From positions 1 through 64,000 of the forward strand of contig NZ_KB904791.1 of assembly GCF_000380185.1 (NCBI RefSeq): 64,000 nucleotides of DNA, given 5' to 3'. Below the pieces are notes generated by a model. That model had not been told where the DNA came from, made no database searches, and worked only from the letters and a program-made list of their open reading frames with translations. Below are positions 54,104-64,000 of this stretch, piece after piece (within the stretch, counting starts at the first letter, position 1; the number at the start of each line of letters is the position of its first letter). The stretch is from Thiofilum flexile DSM 14609 (GTDB taxonomy: Bacteria > Pseudomonadota > Gammaproteobacteria > Thiotrichales > Thiotrichaceae). The translations under genes and the position numbers were made by a program.

Positions 54104-54373
54104 ATGCTTACTTTAGATGAATGCCGTGAGTTCTGTGGGCTGAATGAGTGCCAAATGCATGCTATTGAATATAGTGGTCATTTAACTCATATCGAAGCGC
54201 TCGTTTTAGCACAAGAAGCAGACCATGATCGCAGTGCCTGCCTTAAAGTGGTAGAGTGCCTATATGATTATTCAGATCGGGCTTGTGGTAGTCGAGAGAC
54301 TACTTATGATCGTCAGGAAATGAATTATTCCATCCGTCAATACATGAAAACCCATAGGCAGTTTTTTTCCTAA
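54104..54373 (+). CDS. Small hypothetical protein
   Basis: 89 residues, acidic, with LTLDECREFCGLNECQMHAIE, SACLKVVECLYDYSDRACGS and five cysteines. No signal peptide and no membrane segment. AGGAG lies 9 bases upstream of ATG 54104; a more upstream ATG at 54095 has no spacing to that site. No family recognised. It stands alone between AT-rich gaps. Confidence 0.6.
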   Translation: MLTLDECREFCGLNECQMHAIEYSGHLTHIEALVLAQEADHDRSACLKVVECLYDYSDRACGSRETTYDRQEMNYSIRQYMKTHRQFFS

Positions 54374-54512
54374 TTGATTAATTAATGTCACCACCTTGTA
54401 TTTACGCCTAGGGTTTAGGGAGTACTAAGCACTAGGCCTATTAGCGTTTAATAATAAATACTTGCTTGTTAATCAATAAGAGGAGCTGGTTTATTTTGGT
54501 AATGATTTTTTC

Positions 54513-56657
54513 ATGAAAAAACTATTATTAGTTGTTGTATTATTTGTTTTAGTTATTTTATTTTTTAGTTTTGATGGACAAACTTTTTTAACATTAGATT
54601 ATCTAAAGTCTAGTCATTTGCAGTTTACGCGCTGGTATGAGCTGCATCCTTGGTTAGTTACAGGTGTCTTTTTTCTATTTTATATAGCTATCACGGCCTT
54701 ATCTTTACCCGGAGCGGCACTGTTGACCCTAGCCGCAGGCGCTTGGTTTGGGCTGGGTGTGGGGCTGGTATTGGTGTCTTTTGCCTCCTCTATTGGTGCT
54801 ACATTGGCTTTTCTGGTAGCACGTTATCTCGCGCGTGATCATGTTCAACAGCGATTTGCGCGGCAGTTACAAGCGCTTAATGCGGGCATTGAGCAAGAAG
54901 GTGCTCTTTATCTATTGACGTTGCGCTTAGTGCCTCTAATTCCTTTTTTTATTATTAATATGCTGATGGGCTTAACACGTATGCCCGTGCGTACCTTTTA
55001 TGGGGTGAGTCAATTGGGGATGTTGCCCGGAACGTTGGTTTATGTGAATGCGGGTACGCAATTGGGGAAGGTGCAATCCACGGCTGAAATATTGTCGCCA
55101 GCCTTAATCGGGTCTTTGGTGGTGTTAGCGCTGTTTCCGTGGTTGGCTAAAGCAATAGTGAATTATTGGAAGCGTCGTCAAGTGTACCATGGCTGGTCAA
55201 AGCCAAAGCAATTTGAGCGTAATTTGATTGTCATTGGTGCAGGGGCAGCGGGTTTAGTGAGTAGTTATATTGCCGCAGCGGTTAAAGCTAAGGTGACTTT
55301 GATTGAGGCGCATAAGATGGGGGGCGATTGTTTAAATTATGGCTGTGTACCCAGTAAGGCTTTAATTAAGAGTGCCAATGTCGCGCATCAAGTCGCTAGG
55401 GCGCAGCAGTGGGGGATAATGGCTTCAGGGCAAGTGGATTTTAAGGCGGTCATGCAACGCTTAGCACAGGTGATTAAAGCGATAGAACCCCATGATAGTA
55501 TGGAGCGTTATACCGAGCTAGGGGTGGAGGTAGTGCAGGGGAGGGCGACTTTAACCGATCCTTGGACGGTTGAAGTGAGTTTGCCAGATGGCAGTACGTG
55601 CCGTTTAACAGCACGCAGTATTATCTTGGCTACCGGTGCTAGTCCAGTCATTCCTAAGATTAAAGGGATTGAAAAGAGTGGCTATGTCACGAGTGAGACG
55701 CTGTGGGAACGTTTGGCGCAATATGAGCAGATACCTAGTGAGATTGTGATCATGGGGGGCGGGGCGATAGGCTGTGAGTTAGCCCAAGCCTTACAACGTT
55801 TAGGCGCAAAAGTGACCCTCATTGTGCGTGCAGAGCGCCTTATTCGCCGTGATGATGAGGAAATAAGCCTATTAGTGCAGCAGCACTTAGAGCGTGAGGG
55901 GGTAAGGGTATTAACACAATGCGAGTGGCTAGCCTGTGAGCAAGGGGCGATGAATACAGTTGTGTTGCAACAACAAGAGCAAATTTTAACCTTGCCGTAT
56001 GAGTTATTAATTTTTGCGCTAGGGCGTGAGCCACGTTTAAAGGGTTTAGGTTTAGAGCGTTTAGGTATTGAGCCGGATAGCCCCTTAGCGGTAGATGATT
56101 ATTTAGCCACCCGTTATCCCCATATTTATGTGGCTGGGGATGTGGTCGGGGAGATGCAGTTTACCCATGTTGCCGCACATCATGCTTGGTATGCGGCAGT
56201 TAATAGTTTGTTTGGGATAGTCCGACGCTTTAAAGTTGATCGGCGTGTGATTCCACGGGTCATGTTTACCGACCCAGAAGTGGCTCAAGTGGGTTTAAAT
56301 GAGCAAATGGCACAGCAACAAGGCATTACCTATGAAGTGAGTCGTTTTGACTTGGCTGAATTAGATCGGGCGATCACGGAAGGCTTAAGGGATGGGTTTA
56401 TTAAGGTCTTAACCGTACCGCAGTCGGATAAAATTTTAGGTGTAACGATAGTGGGTACTCATGCGGGAGAGCTATTAGCGGAGTATACCTTAGCGATGAA
56501 GCAAGGGATTGGATTAAATAAATTACTAGGCACCATTCATCCTTACCCTACATGGGGCGAAGCTAATAAATACGCGGCGGGTGTCTGGAAAAAAGCGCAT
56601 GCGCCCCGGTTTTTGTTAAAGGTAATAACCTATTTCCACCAATGGCGACGGGGGTAG
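54513..56657 (+). CDS. TVP38/TMEM64 membrane domain fused to pyridine nucleotide-disulfide oxidoreductase
   Basis: 714 residues. The N-terminal 225 form a TVP38/TMEM64 (SNARE-associated) membrane domain: LPGAALLTLAAGAWFGLGVG and RLVPLIPFFIINMLMGLTRM. From about 237 an FAD oxidoreductase begins (LIVIGAGAAGLVSSYIAAA) with the redox disulfide C273-LNYG-C278, an NAD-binding motif (VIMGGGAIGCELAQALQRLG) and a C-terminal dimerisation domain (GTIHPYPTWGEA, catalytic His). The C-terminal cysteine pair of mercuric reductase is missing, so mercury reduction is unlikely. Probably membrane-tethered disulfide reductase of unknown substrate. Such fusions occur in several bacterial groups. Confidence 0.9.
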   Translation: MKKLLLVVVLFVLVILFFSFDGQTFLTLDYLKSSHLQFTRWYELHPWLVTGVFFLFYIAITALSLPGAALLTLAAGAWFGLGVGLVLVSFASSIGATLAFLVARYLARDHVQQRFARQLQALNAGIEQEGALYLLTLRLVPLIPFFIINMLMGLTRMPVRTFYGVSQLGMLPGTLVYVNAGTQLGKVQSTAEILSPALIGSLVVLALFPWLAKAIVNYWKRRQVYHGWSKPKQFERNLIVIGAGAAGLVSSYIAAAVKAKVTLIEAHKMGGDCLNYGCVPSKALIKSANVAHQVARAQQWGIMASGQVDFKAVMQRLAQVIKAIEPHDSMERYTELGVEVVQGRATLTDPWTVEVSLPDGSTCRLTARSIILATGASPVIPKIKGIEKSGYVTSETLWERLAQYEQIPSEIVIMGGGAIGCELAQALQRLGAKVTLIVRAERLIRRDDEEISLLVQQHLEREGVRVLTQCEWLACEQGAMNTVVLQQQEQILTLPYELLIFALGREPRLKGLGLERLGIEPDSPLAVDDYLATRYPHIYVAGDVVGEMQFTHVAAHHAWYAAVNSLFGIVRRFKVDRRVIPRVMFTDPEVAQVGLNEQMAQQQGITYEVSRFDLAELDRAITEGLRDGFIKVLTVPQSDKILGVTIVGTHAGELLAEYTLAMKQGIGLNKLLGTIHPYPTWGEANKYAAGVWKKAHAPRFLLKVITYFHQWRRG

Positions 56658-56854
56658 ATCGCCACTTTGTTGAGTTGTTGTTATTACTTTAATTCTTATA
56701 ATTTTAATTATGTAAAATAAATAATAACAATAAACAACAGTAAACTTCCTTTAAATCCAAAAATAAGCCACCATATTGCTTAATTAGGCTCCTAGCGACC
56801 CTTATAAAATAAGCAATACAATTGCTCCATTAAACATTACAGCGAGCTTGTTGA

Positions 56855-57169
56855 ATGTCTCAAAAGCAAGATAATGATTCTGGTGTAGTGGTACAAGAAT
56901 CCCGTCCGAAGGTGAAAGAACCAACACGATTTAAAGTTATACTATTAAATGATGATTTCACTCCCATGGATTTTGTGATTGAGGTTCTACAAACATTCTT
57001 TCACCTCGATCACGAAGCCGCAACGCGTATCATGTTACTGATCCATACTAAAGGTAAGGGGGTTTGTGGTGTATATACACGCGAAATAGCAGAAACTAAG
57101 GTTGCTCAAGTCAACCAATTTTCAAAGGAAAACAGTCATCCCTTATTGTGTACGATGGAAGAGGCGTAA
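56855..57169 (+). CDS. clpS: ClpAP adaptor ClpS
   Basis: 104 residues. Conserved [17 protein letters not shown] (N-degron-binding Asp) and [19 protein letters not shown]. ClpS delivers N-end-rule substrates to ClpA. It ends six bases before the clpA ATG. The N-terminus is flexible and charged. Confidence 0.97.
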   Translation: MSQKQDNDSGVVVQESRPKVKEPTRFKVILLNDDFTPMDFVIEVLQTFFHLDHEAATRIMLLIHTKGKGVCGVYTREIAETKVAQVNQFSKENSHPLLCTMEEA

Positions 57170-57175
57170 ATATCT

Positions 57176-59470
57176 ATGTTAAGTGCAGAAGTCGAATACT
57201 CCATCAATGCGTTATTCCGTGACGCACGCGCAAAGCGCCACGAGTTTGTAACGGTTGAACATCTATTGCTAATTATGCTGGATAATCCTAGTGCAGCCGA
57301 CGTACTACGCGCCTGCCAAGTAGACATACCAGCCTTACGAAACGAAATTAAACAATTTGTTGACGACAATACCCCCCTGATCCCTAATGGACAGCAGGAG
57401 CGGGACGTTCAGCCTACCATCGGTTTTCAACGGGTCATTCACCGTGCTGTTTATAGTGCTCAATCTACCCGTAAAGGCGAAGTGACTGGCGACATGATTT
57501 TGGTAGCTATTTTTGGTGAGCCGGAATCACATGCGGTTTTTTTCCTGAAACAGCATAATGTCGAGCGTCTAGATTTAGTCAACTACATCGCTCACGGTAT
57601 CCGTAAAGGCGACAACTCCGATGAGGAGCGTGATTTTCAGGATTCTAGCACGCACTCAGCAGAAGCCAGTGGCGAAGAGGGCGGCGATAAACCCCTAGAA
57701 AAATACGCGACCAACCTTAATCAACAAGCCTTAGAGGGTAAAATTGATCCTTTGATTGGGCGTGATAATGAAATTGAGCGCACCGTTCAAGTCCTCTGCC
57801 GCCGCCGTAAAAATAACCCCTTACTAGTAGGTGAGGCCGGTGTGGGTAAAACAGCCATTGCTGAAGGGTTGGCTAAGCGCATTGTAGATGGTGAAGTACC
57901 CGAAATCCTAGCAAATGCCGTGATCTACTCTCTTGACCTCGGTGCTTTATTAGCAGGTACTAAATATCGCGGGGATTTTGAAAAACGCCTCAAAGCGGTG
58001 ATTAATCAGCTAAAACAAGAAACTAATGCCATCCTGTTTATTGATGAAATCCACACCATTATTGGGGCGGGTGCGACTTCTGGCGGCACCATGGATGCTT
58101 CTAACTTGATTAAACCCGTGCTTTCTAACGGGGAAATGAAGTGCATTGGTTCAACTACCTATCAAGAGTACCGCAGTATCTTTGAAAAAGATCGTGCGCT
58201 GGCGCGTCGGTTCCAAAAAATTGATGTGGTTGAGCCTAGCGTGGATGAAACCTATGAAATTCTCAAAGGTTTGAAAACTCGCTTTGAAGAGCATCATGAT
58301 GTGCGCTATACCCAAACCGCACTCAGAGCAGCGGCTGAGCTTTCCGCTAAATATATCAATGATCGTCATTTGCCGGATAAAGCCATTGATGTGATTGACG
58401 AGGCAGGGGCTAATCGACGTCTAAAACCTGTGGCTAATCGTAAGAAAACCATTTCGGTAGGCGATATTGAAGAAATCATCGCCAAGATTGCTCGTATTCC
58501 GCCTAAGACTGTATCTAGTTCGGATGTGGATGTATTACGCAATTTAGATCGTGATCTAAAAATGGTTATTTTTGGACAAGATGATGCGATTGTACAACTC
58601 ACCGCCGCGATTAAAATGGCGCGTTCGGGTCTGCGTGAAGATACTCGTCCGATTGGTTCCTTCTTATTTGCAGGACCTACTGGTGTGGGTAAAACCGAGG
58701 TCACTAAACAGCTCGCTCAACGCTTAGGGATTGAGTTCTTACGCTTTGATATGTCGGAATATATGGAGCGCCATAGTGTCTCACGTCTGATTGGTGCGCC
58801 CCCTGGTTATGTGGGCTATGACGAAGGTGGCTTACTCACGGATGCCGTGAATAAACATCCGCATGCGGTGTTATTACTGGATGAAATTGAAAAAGCTCAT
58901 CCTGATGTATTCAATCTACTGTTACAAGTGATGGATCACGGGACTTTGACCGATACCAATGGACGTAAAGTCGATTTCCGTAATGTGATCTTAGTCATGA
59001 CCAGTAACGCGGGGGCGGAGAATATCAGCCGTAAATCCTTAGGGTTTGCCCATCAGGATCATACTAGTGATGCGATGGAGGCGGTCAAACGCATGTTTAG
59101 CCCTGAATTCCGCAATCGTTTAGATGGCATTATTCAGTTTAACCCATTAACCGAAACCGTCATTAAATCGGTCGTCGATAAATTCATTATCCGTCTTGAG
59201 GCACAACTAGAGCCTAAGAAAGTCACTCTTATTGTGAATGAGGATGCGCGTGAGTGGTTAGCGAAAAAAGGCTATGACCGTCTCATGGGTGCTAGACCGA
59301 TGGAGCGGGTGATTCAAGAGCACATTAAAAAGCCTTTAGCAGAGCAAATACTCTTTGGTGAGTTAGTCCATGGTGGACGTGCTGAGGTGTTTGTGTGTGA
59401 AGATCAAGACGATTTATGCTTGAAATACATCAGCATGCAACAAAAACAACCTGAAGAGGCCGCTGTTTAA
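57176..59470 (+). CDS. clpA: ClpA ATPase subunit of ClpAP
   Basis: 764 residues, two AAA+ modules. Clp-N domain (about 1-145); D1 Walker A GEAGVGKT near 220 with [13 protein letters not shown]2 Walker [10 protein letters not shown] near 498 with [14 protein letters not shown] and the [14 protein letters not shown] signature. It unfolds substrates for ClpP. It lies directly behind clpS. An unpaired-U hairpin (59488-59513) separates it from convergent infA. Confidence 0.97.
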   Translation: MLSAEVEYSINALFRDARAKRHEFVTVEHLLLIMLDNPSAADVLRACQVDIPALRNEIKQFVDDNTPLIPNGQQERDVQPTIGFQRVIHRAVYSAQSTRKGEVTGDMILVAIFGEPESHAVFFLKQHNVERLDLVNYIAHGIRKGDNSDEERDFQDSSTHSAEASGEEGGDKPLEKYATNLNQQALEGKIDPLIGRDNEIERTVQVLCRRRKNNPLLVGEAGVGKTAIAEGLAKRIVDGEVPEILANAVIYSLDLGALLAGTKYRGDFEKRLKAVINQLKQETNAILFIDEIHTIIGAGATSGGTMDASNLIKPVLSNGEMKCIGSTTYQEYRSIFEKDRALARRFQKIDVVEPSVDETYEILKGLKTRFEEHHDVRYTQTALRAAAELSAKYINDRHLPDKAIDVIDEAGANRRLKPVANRKKTISVGDIEEIIAKIARIPPKTVSSSDVDVLRNLDRDLKMVIFGQDDAIVQLTAAIKMARSGLREDTRPIGSFLFAGPTGVGKTEVTKQLAQRLGIEFLRFDMSEYMERHSVSRLIGAPPGYVGYDEGGLLTDAVNKHPHAVLLLDEIEKAHPDVFNLLLQVMDHGTLTDTNGRKVDFRNVILVMTSNAGAENISRKSLGFAHQDHTSDAMEAVKRMFSPEFRNRLDGIIQFNPLTETVIKSVVDKFIIRLEAQLEPKKVTLIVNEDAREWLAKKGYDRLMGARPMERVIQEHIKKPLAEQILFGELVHGGRAEVFVCEDQDDLCLKYISMQQKQPEEAAV

Positions 59471-59487
59471 TCTTCTTTACTTTCATG

Positions 59488-59513
59488 GATACCCAGCTAA
59501 TCAGTTGGGTATC
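59488..59513. terminator. Hairpin between convergent clpA and infA
   Basis: Stem GATACCCAG / TTGGGTATC (one G-U pair) with an 8-base loop. No clear U-tract on either strand, so termination is uncertain. Confidence 0.4.
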
Positions 59514-59572
59514 TGATAGGGATAAGATAATCCTAAAGAGGACTACGTTACCTTGCTTGATGGTAGTGCTAG

Positions 59573-59791
59573 CTATTTACTACGATAGCTGATGCGCCCT
59601 TTGGTTAAATCATAAGGGGTCAATTGCACCGTTACACGGTCGCCTGTTAATATACGAATGTAGTTTTTACGCATACGCCCCGAAATATGGGCAATCACTT
59701 CATGATCGTTGTCTAATTTAACGCGGAATGTGGTATTAGGTAGTGTATCGACTACAGTCCCTTCCATTTCAATATAATCTTCTCGTGCCAT
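59573..59791 (-). CDS. infA: Translation initiation factor IF-1
   Basis: 72 residues, the standard length. OB-fold protein with [40 protein letters not shown] and [13 protein letters not shown]. It binds the ribosomal A site during initiation. Convergent to clpA, a frequent proteobacterial arrangement. Confidence 0.98.
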   Translation of the reverse strand: MAREDYIEMEGTVVDTLPNTTFRVKLDNDHEVIAHISGRMRKNYIRILTGDRVTVQLTPYDLTKGRISYRSK

Positions 59792-59938
59792 AACTCAGTT
59801 ACTAATTAAATGATGCGCGTATTATCGCTTGACTTGCCGAGATGACAAGTTCTTTTTACGTTAAGCGCGTGATTTAGCGTTTTGTTTCGATTAGGATAGC
59901 TAAATTTACTAACTTTTATAGGGTTATGGAGGCTAACT

Positions 59939-60889
59939 GTGGCTATTGCGGCGCTCTTTCCGGGGCAAGGTTCACAATCGGTGGGTATGTTAGCAGAATT
60001 GGCTAATAGTTTTCCTATTGTGACCGATACCTTTCAACAAGCATCCGACAGCTTAGGCTACGATCTATGGCATTTGGTTCAGGAAGGACCAGACAGCGAC
60101 TTAAATAAAACCACGATTACTCAACCAGCTATGTTAACAGCAGGTGTTGCGGTATGGCGGGTGTGGTTAGAGCAGGGTGGGCCAGAACCTAAAGCGGGAG
60201 CTGGGCATAGTTTAGGTGAATATTCTGCATTAGTAGCTGCCAATTGTTTGGATTTTACCCATGCGGTACATCTAGTAGCCGAGCGGGCACGCCTAATGCA
60301 AAGTGCTGTGCCAGCAGGAACGGGAGCCATGGCGGCGGTATTAGGTGCAGAGGATGAGCAGATTATTCAGGTCTGTCAGGATATTAGCGCTCAAGGAGAA
60401 GTCGTTGAGGCTGTTAATTTTAACTCACCCGGACAAGTAGTTATTGCGGGGCAAACGGCTGCTGTGGATAAAGCACTAGCTGCCTTAGTGGAGCTAGGGG
60501 CTAAAAAATCGGTAAAACTCCCGGTCAGTGTACCTTCACATTGCAGCTTAATGAAAGAAGCTTCGACTATTTTAGCCAAAGAGCTGAGTCATGTTTTATT
60601 AAACGCCCCCGAATTTACCGTGCTACACAATATTGATGCTCAAACGCGGAACAGCTCAGCGGGTGTGCGGGAGGCATTAGCGGAACAGCTTTATAGGCCA
60701 GTACGTTGGACACAAACTATTGAAGCCTTACGAGATCAATATGGCGCAACGCTATTGCTTGAGTTTGGACCGGGGCGGACATTGACGGGCTTAAACCGTC
60801 GCATTGATCGTAAACTAAACGCTTTAGCGATTTATGATAATGCGAGCTTAGAGGCCGCATTACAGGCAGCTAGTGAGGTTGCAGCATGA
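59939..60889 (+). CDS. fabD: Malonyl-CoA-ACP transacylase FabD
   Basis: 316 residues. FPGQGSQSVGML at the N-terminus, the nucleophile Ser in AGAGHSLGEYSALVAA, and VPSHCSLM with the catalytic His. It loads malonyl onto ACP for fatty-acid synthesis. The start is GTG with GGAGG 7 bases upstream. fabH and plsX, often upstream, are missing. It overlaps fabG by four bases (ATGA). Confidence 0.96.
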   Translation: MAIAALFPGQGSQSVGMLAELANSFPIVTDTFQQASDSLGYDLWHLVQEGPDSDLNKTTITQPAMLTAGVAVWRVWLEQGGPEPKAGAGHSLGEYSALVAANCLDFTHAVHLVAERARLMQSAVPAGTGAMAAVLGAEDEQIIQVCQDISAQGEVVEAVNFNSPGQVVIAGQTAAVDKALAALVELGAKKSVKLPVSVPSHCSLMKEASTILAKELSHVLLNAPEFTVLHNIDAQTRNSSAGVREALAEQLYRPVRWTQTIEALRDQYGATLLLEFGPGRTLTGLNRRIDRKLNALAIYDNASLEAALQAASEVAA

Positions 60890-61638
60890 ACTTATTTGAT
60901 TTAACAGGTGAAATTGCCCTTGTCACAGGTGCAAGCAGGGGTATTGGACGAGCCATTGCCGAAACATTAGGGCAATACGGGGCTACTGTTATTGGTACAG
61001 CAACCAGTGAAGCGGGTGCTACTGCTATTAGTGAATATCTAGCACAGGCCGGTATTAAAGGCGAAGGACGTGTCTTAAATGTAGCCGATCCGACCTCTGT
61101 AGAGGCGTTCATGGCAGCACTTAGTACCAATCATGGAGCCGCCACTATATTGGTGAATAATGCGGGTATTACGCGCGACAATTTACTAATGCGGATGAAA
61201 GATGAGGATTGGGATGCGATTATTGCCACCAATCTCACATCGGTCTTTCGTATGAGTAAAGCCTGTATGCGCGGCATGATGAAAGCTAAAAAAGGCCGTA
61301 TTATTTCGATTTCATCCGTTGTGGGTAGTATGGGCAATGCCGGACAAGCCAATTATGCCGCCGCTAAAGCCGGACTTGTTGGGTTTAGTAAATCGCTAGC
61401 CCGTGAAGTTGGCTCACGCAATATTACCGTTAATGTAGTCGCCCCCGGATTTATTGATACGGATATGACCCGTGAGTTAAATGAGGCTCAACGGAATGCC
61501 ATGTTAGCGGGTATTCCTTTAGGGCGTTTAGGGCAAGCGCAGGAAATTGCGAATACTGTCTTGTTTTTAGCCTCACCGGCGGGTAGTTATATTACGGGTG
61601 AGACTTTGCATGTGAATGGCGGTATGCTAATGGTCTAA
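60886..61638 (+). CDS. fabG: 3-oxoacyl-ACP reductase FabG
   Basis: 250 residues, short-chain dehydrogenase. TGASRGIGRAIA nucleotide motif, NNAGITRDNLLMRMKDEDW (typical FabG), the catalytic Ser in SISSVVGSMGNAGQANY and Tyr-x3-Lys in YAAAKAG, C-terminal ITGETLHVNGGM. It reduces 3-oxoacyl-ACP with NADPH. Confidence 0.97.
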   Translation: MNLFDLTGEIALVTGASRGIGRAIAETLGQYGATVIGTATSEAGATAISEYLAQAGIKGEGRVLNVADPTSVEAFMAALSTNHGAATILVNNAGITRDNLLMRMKDEDWDAIIATNLTSVFRMSKACMRGMMKAKKGRIISISSVVGSMGNAGQANYAAAKAGLVGFSKSLAREVGSRNITVNVVAPGFIDTDMTRELNEAQRNAMLAGIPLGRLGQAQEIANTVLFLASPAGSYITGETLHVNGGMLMV

Positions 61639-61771
61639 ACCTTAGGATATTATGACAGCACCGTTATTATTGTGCTAATTTTGTTATTATTCTTGCTGGC
61701 GAGCGTGCCTAGTTTTCACTAGAATACGCCGCTGTGAGTGTTGACCAGTTTTTTAATGAGGAAAAAATACT

Positions 61772-62011
61772 ATGGGTATTGCAGAGCGCGTCAAATCAAT
61801 TGTTGTTGAACAATTAGGCGTAGATGAAGAAGAAGTGAAGACAGAAGCTTCTTTTACAGAGGATTTAGGCGCGGATTCACTGGATATTGTTGAATTAGTT
61901 ATGGCGTTTGAAGAAGAGTTTGGAATCGAAATTCCAGACGAGGAAGCTGAAAAAATTGCTACCGTGCGCGATGCTATTGACTATATCGAAGCACATAAAC
62001 AAGAAGCTTAA
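61772..62011 (+). CDS. acpP: Acyl carrier protein AcpP
   Basis: 79 residues. The phosphopantetheine Ser36 lies in [19 protein letters not shown]. Highly acidic. GAGGA precedes the ATG. Placed between fabG and fabF as in E. coli. Confidence 0.98.
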   Translation: MGIAERVKSIVVEQLGVDEEEVKTEASFTEDLGADSLDIVELVMAFEEEFGIEIPDEEAEKIATVRDAIDYIEAHKQEA

Positions 62012-62080
62012 TTAGATTCGTCTTATCGGGTTGCAGTCTTTGGCTGCAACTACTATTGACCTGACTAAGGGGCGATTAGT

Positions 62081-63325
62081 TTGTCTAAACGACGTGTAGT
62101 AGTAACGGGGCTGGGTATTGTGTCCCCGGTTGGTTCTCAGTTAGAAGCCGCTTGGGATAATATCAAAGCAGGTCGCAGCGGTATCAACCGTATTAGTGCT
62201 GATTTATTTGATGCTAGCGCCTTTGCGGTACAGATTGCGGGTAATGTAAAGGGCTTTGAAGCCACTAATTACATTAAATCCAAAGATTTGAAAAAAATGG
62301 ATACCTTTATCCATTATGGTATTGGTGCTGGCATTGATGCCTTTAAAGACTCTGGTTTAGAAGTCACTGAGGCTAATGCTGAACGTATCGGTGTATTAGT
62401 AGGGTCGGGTATCGGTGGTCTGGAGACTATCGAGCGTAATTATGAGGCTTTCCTCAATGGCGGCCCACGCAAGATTTCTCCTTTTTTCGTGCCTAGTAGC
62501 ATTATTAATATGGTGGCAGGCAATCTATCCATCATGTTAGGTCTAAAAGGCCCGAATATGTCGATTGTCTCGGCTTGTGCTTCAGCGACCCATAGTATTG
62601 GGGATGCGGCTCGGATGATTGTCTATGGTGATGTGGATGCTATGCTCGCCGGTGGTGCTGAAATGGGATCAACGCCATTAGGTATTGGTGGCTTTGCTGC
62701 CGCTCGTGCCTTATCCACGCGCAATGACGCACCAGAGGCCGCCAGCCGTCCTTGGGATAAGGATAGGGATGGGTTTGTGCTAGGTGATGGCGCGGGCATT
62801 TTAATGCTAGAAGAATATGAGCATGCTAAAGCACGCGGCGCACGCATCTACTGTGAGCTAATTGGCTATGGTATGAGCAGTGATGCCTATCATATGACTT
62901 CACCCTCAGAAAGTGGGGAAGGTGCGGCGCGTTGTATGCGTAATGCACTACGTGATGCGGGTATTAACGCAGAACAAGTGGATTATATCAATGCACACGG
63001 TACGTCCACACCTGCTGGTGATAAAGCAGAAACGCAAGCGGTAAAAGCCGCGTTAGGCGATTATGCGTATAAGGTAGCCGTCAGCTCTACTAAATCCATG
63101 ACCGGACATTTACTCGGTGCTGCAGGTGGTGTTGAGGCTGTGTTCAGTGTCTTAGCCATTCGTGATCAAGTATTGCCACCGACCATTAATTTAGACACAC
63201 CTGATCCTGAGTGTGATCTGGATTATGTACCGAATGTCGCACGCGAAACTAAAGTTGATATTGCCATGAGCAATTCGTTTGGTTTTGGCGGTACGAATGG
63301 TACTTTGATCTTTAAACGTATCTAA
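62081..63325 (+). CDS. fabF: Beta-ketoacyl-ACP synthase II FabF
   Basis: 414 residues. Active-site Cys in [17 protein letters not shown], His in [14 protein letters not shown] and [17 protein letters not shown]. It elongates fatty acyl-ACP. The start is TTG 62081, eight bases after AAGGGG, giving [16 protein letters not shown], the family N-terminus; no ATG alternative exists. Confidence 0.97.
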   Translation: MSKRRVVVTGLGIVSPVGSQLEAAWDNIKAGRSGINRISADLFDASAFAVQIAGNVKGFEATNYIKSKDLKKMDTFIHYGIGAGIDAFKDSGLEVTEANAERIGVLVGSGIGGLETIERNYEAFLNGGPRKISPFFVPSSIINMVAGNLSIMLGLKGPNMSIVSACASATHSIGDAARMIVYGDVDAMLAGGAEMGSTPLGIGGFAAARALSTRNDAPEAASRPWDKDRDGFVLGDGAGILMLEEYEHAKARGARIYCELIGYGMSSDAYHMTSPSESGEGAARCMRNALRDAGINAEQVDYINAHGTSTPAGDKAETQAVKAALGDYAYKVAVSSTKSMTGHLLGAAGGVEAVFSVLAIRDQVLPPTINLDTPDPECDLDYVPNVARETKVDIAMSNSFGFGGTNGTLIFKRI

Positions 63326-63341
63326 TGAGGCACGCTTACTA

Positions 63342-64000
63342 GTGCTGCATTACATCGCACAGGGCGAGTATTCACTACTGGCCCTGCATCAAACTCATCC
63401 TAAACTCTATCCCTTCTTACTCGAAAGTGTTGCTCATAGTGCTAATGCTCGCTTTAGTCTATTGTTTTGTTATCCACAGGAAAGGCTTACTAGCTCGATT
63501 CTGGGCGACAAAACTTTTCTAGAGCAATTACAAACCGCGTGGCAACAAGAAGCTATTAAGCAGGATGATTTAAGCCCACCCCTCTTAAATCATTTACCCT
63601 TTGCAGGGGGATGGTTTGTCTATTTAGGCTATGAGTTAGCTCAAAGCATTGAGCCGGTACTAAATCTCACCGCTGATCGCCAGCAATTACCCATTGCTTG
63701 TGCAGTGAGAATACCTGTCGCACTCATCGTAGATCACCATAGCCATACTACCCACCTCATAGCCGAGCCAACGTATTTAACAGAGTTTAATGAGCTAAAA
63801 CAACAGCTCGCTAATTCACTAACTTTGAAGTCTATCGATCTTCAGACGGTAGCCATGCACGAGGACGCACCTGAGCAATTCATACACGGGGTAGAACGGT
63901 GTAAAGATTATATTGTCGCGGGTGATGTGTTTCAGGTGAATTTATCGCGGGCTTGGCAGGGGCATACAGCATTAAGTGCGAGTACCTTGTATCAGCAATT
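63342..64000 (+). CDS. pabB: Aminodeoxychorismate synthase component I (PabB), cut by window end
   Basis: 219 codons are open to the window edge with no stop. FAGGWFVYLGYELAQSIE and CKDYIVAGDVFQVNLSRAW are conserved in the PabB/TrpE family, with the FAGGW motif favouring PabB. The protein makes 4-amino-4-deoxychorismate for folate. The start is probably GTG 63342 (GAGG 11 bases upstream); no ATG is in frame. It follows fabF as in many gammaproteobacteria, where pabC comes next. Confidence 0.88.
   Translation, partial: MLHYIAQGEYSLLALHQTHPKLYPFLLESVAHSANARFSLLFCYPQERLTSSILGDKTFLEQLQTAWQQEAIKQDDLSPPLLNHLPFAGGWFVYLGYELAQSIEPVLNLTADRQQLPIACAVRIPVALIVDHHSHTTHLIAEPTYLTEFNELKQQLANSLTLKSIDLQTVAMHEDAPEQFIHGVERCKDYIVAGDVFQVNLSRAWQGHTALSASTLYQQ

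Noticed and set aside
54513-56657. Annotation of the fusion protein as mercuric reductase
   Set aside because: The redox disulfide is present but the C-terminal vicinal cysteines and any mer neighbours are missing.

Overview
The window looks like the chromosome of a gammaproteobacterium, with GC in the mid-40s by eye. Support comes from the housekeeping blocks: fabD-fabG-acpP-fabF-pabB, clpS-clpA next to an opposed infA, leuS-lptE, lon, lpxH, murB and a split-subunit transhydrogenase (pntAa-pntAb-pntB). Gene content and the TTA/TTG-rich codon usage would suit a Thiothrix-like member of the Thiotrichales, but that is a weak guess made without a search.

Layout. 1-6.9 kb is accessory: a complete IS1-family element, an ecotin-type periplasmic protease inhibitor, and a type I restriction-modification operon (hsdM-hsdS-hsdR) whose HsdR carries three identical-spacing cysteine motifs. 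6.9-15.8 kb is core: META-domain protein, YqhA-like membrane protein, murB, modABC, leuS-lptE. 16-19.9 kb is a compact purine-catabolism operon (uraD, uraH, guaD, puuD), which deaminates guanine and takes urate to allantoin. 20-26.2 kb holds a truncated ATPase remnant and a reverse operon of circularly permuted ATP-grasp, alpha-E and transglutaminase/DUF2126 proteins. 26.3-32.6 kb is a run of envelope, secreted and unknown genes, including a repeat-rich protein with a GDPHF (candidate self-cleavage) site. 32.6-37.6 kb has pntAa-pntAb-pntB, an AT-rich orphan gene, a 154-bp MITE-like element and a DUF6683-like protein.

37.8-46.6 kb has a CoA-transferase, sbcD without sbcC, then a two-gene unit that is the best candidate for an undescribed system: a 900-residue LRR-Roc-COR-TIR protein overlapping a small three-helix membrane protein. 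maiA and acetoacetyl-CoA synthetase follow. 47-64 kb is mostly core: lon, ureE-ureF without ureG or urease subunits nearby, a diiron ferritin-like protein, a TraX-family protein, lpxH, a TVP38-flavoprotein disulfide reductase fusion, clpSA, infA, and the fatty-acid cluster running into a pabB cut by the window edge.

A second notable signal is not a gene. A dispersed roughly 108-bp hairpin repeat occurs in at least three clear copies (12.4, 15.8 and 49.6 kb) and one degenerate copy (7.8 kb). The 60-nt core is conserved, but the flanking arms differ between copies while staying self-complementary within each copy. No rRNA, tRNA, CRISPR array or prophage was seen.
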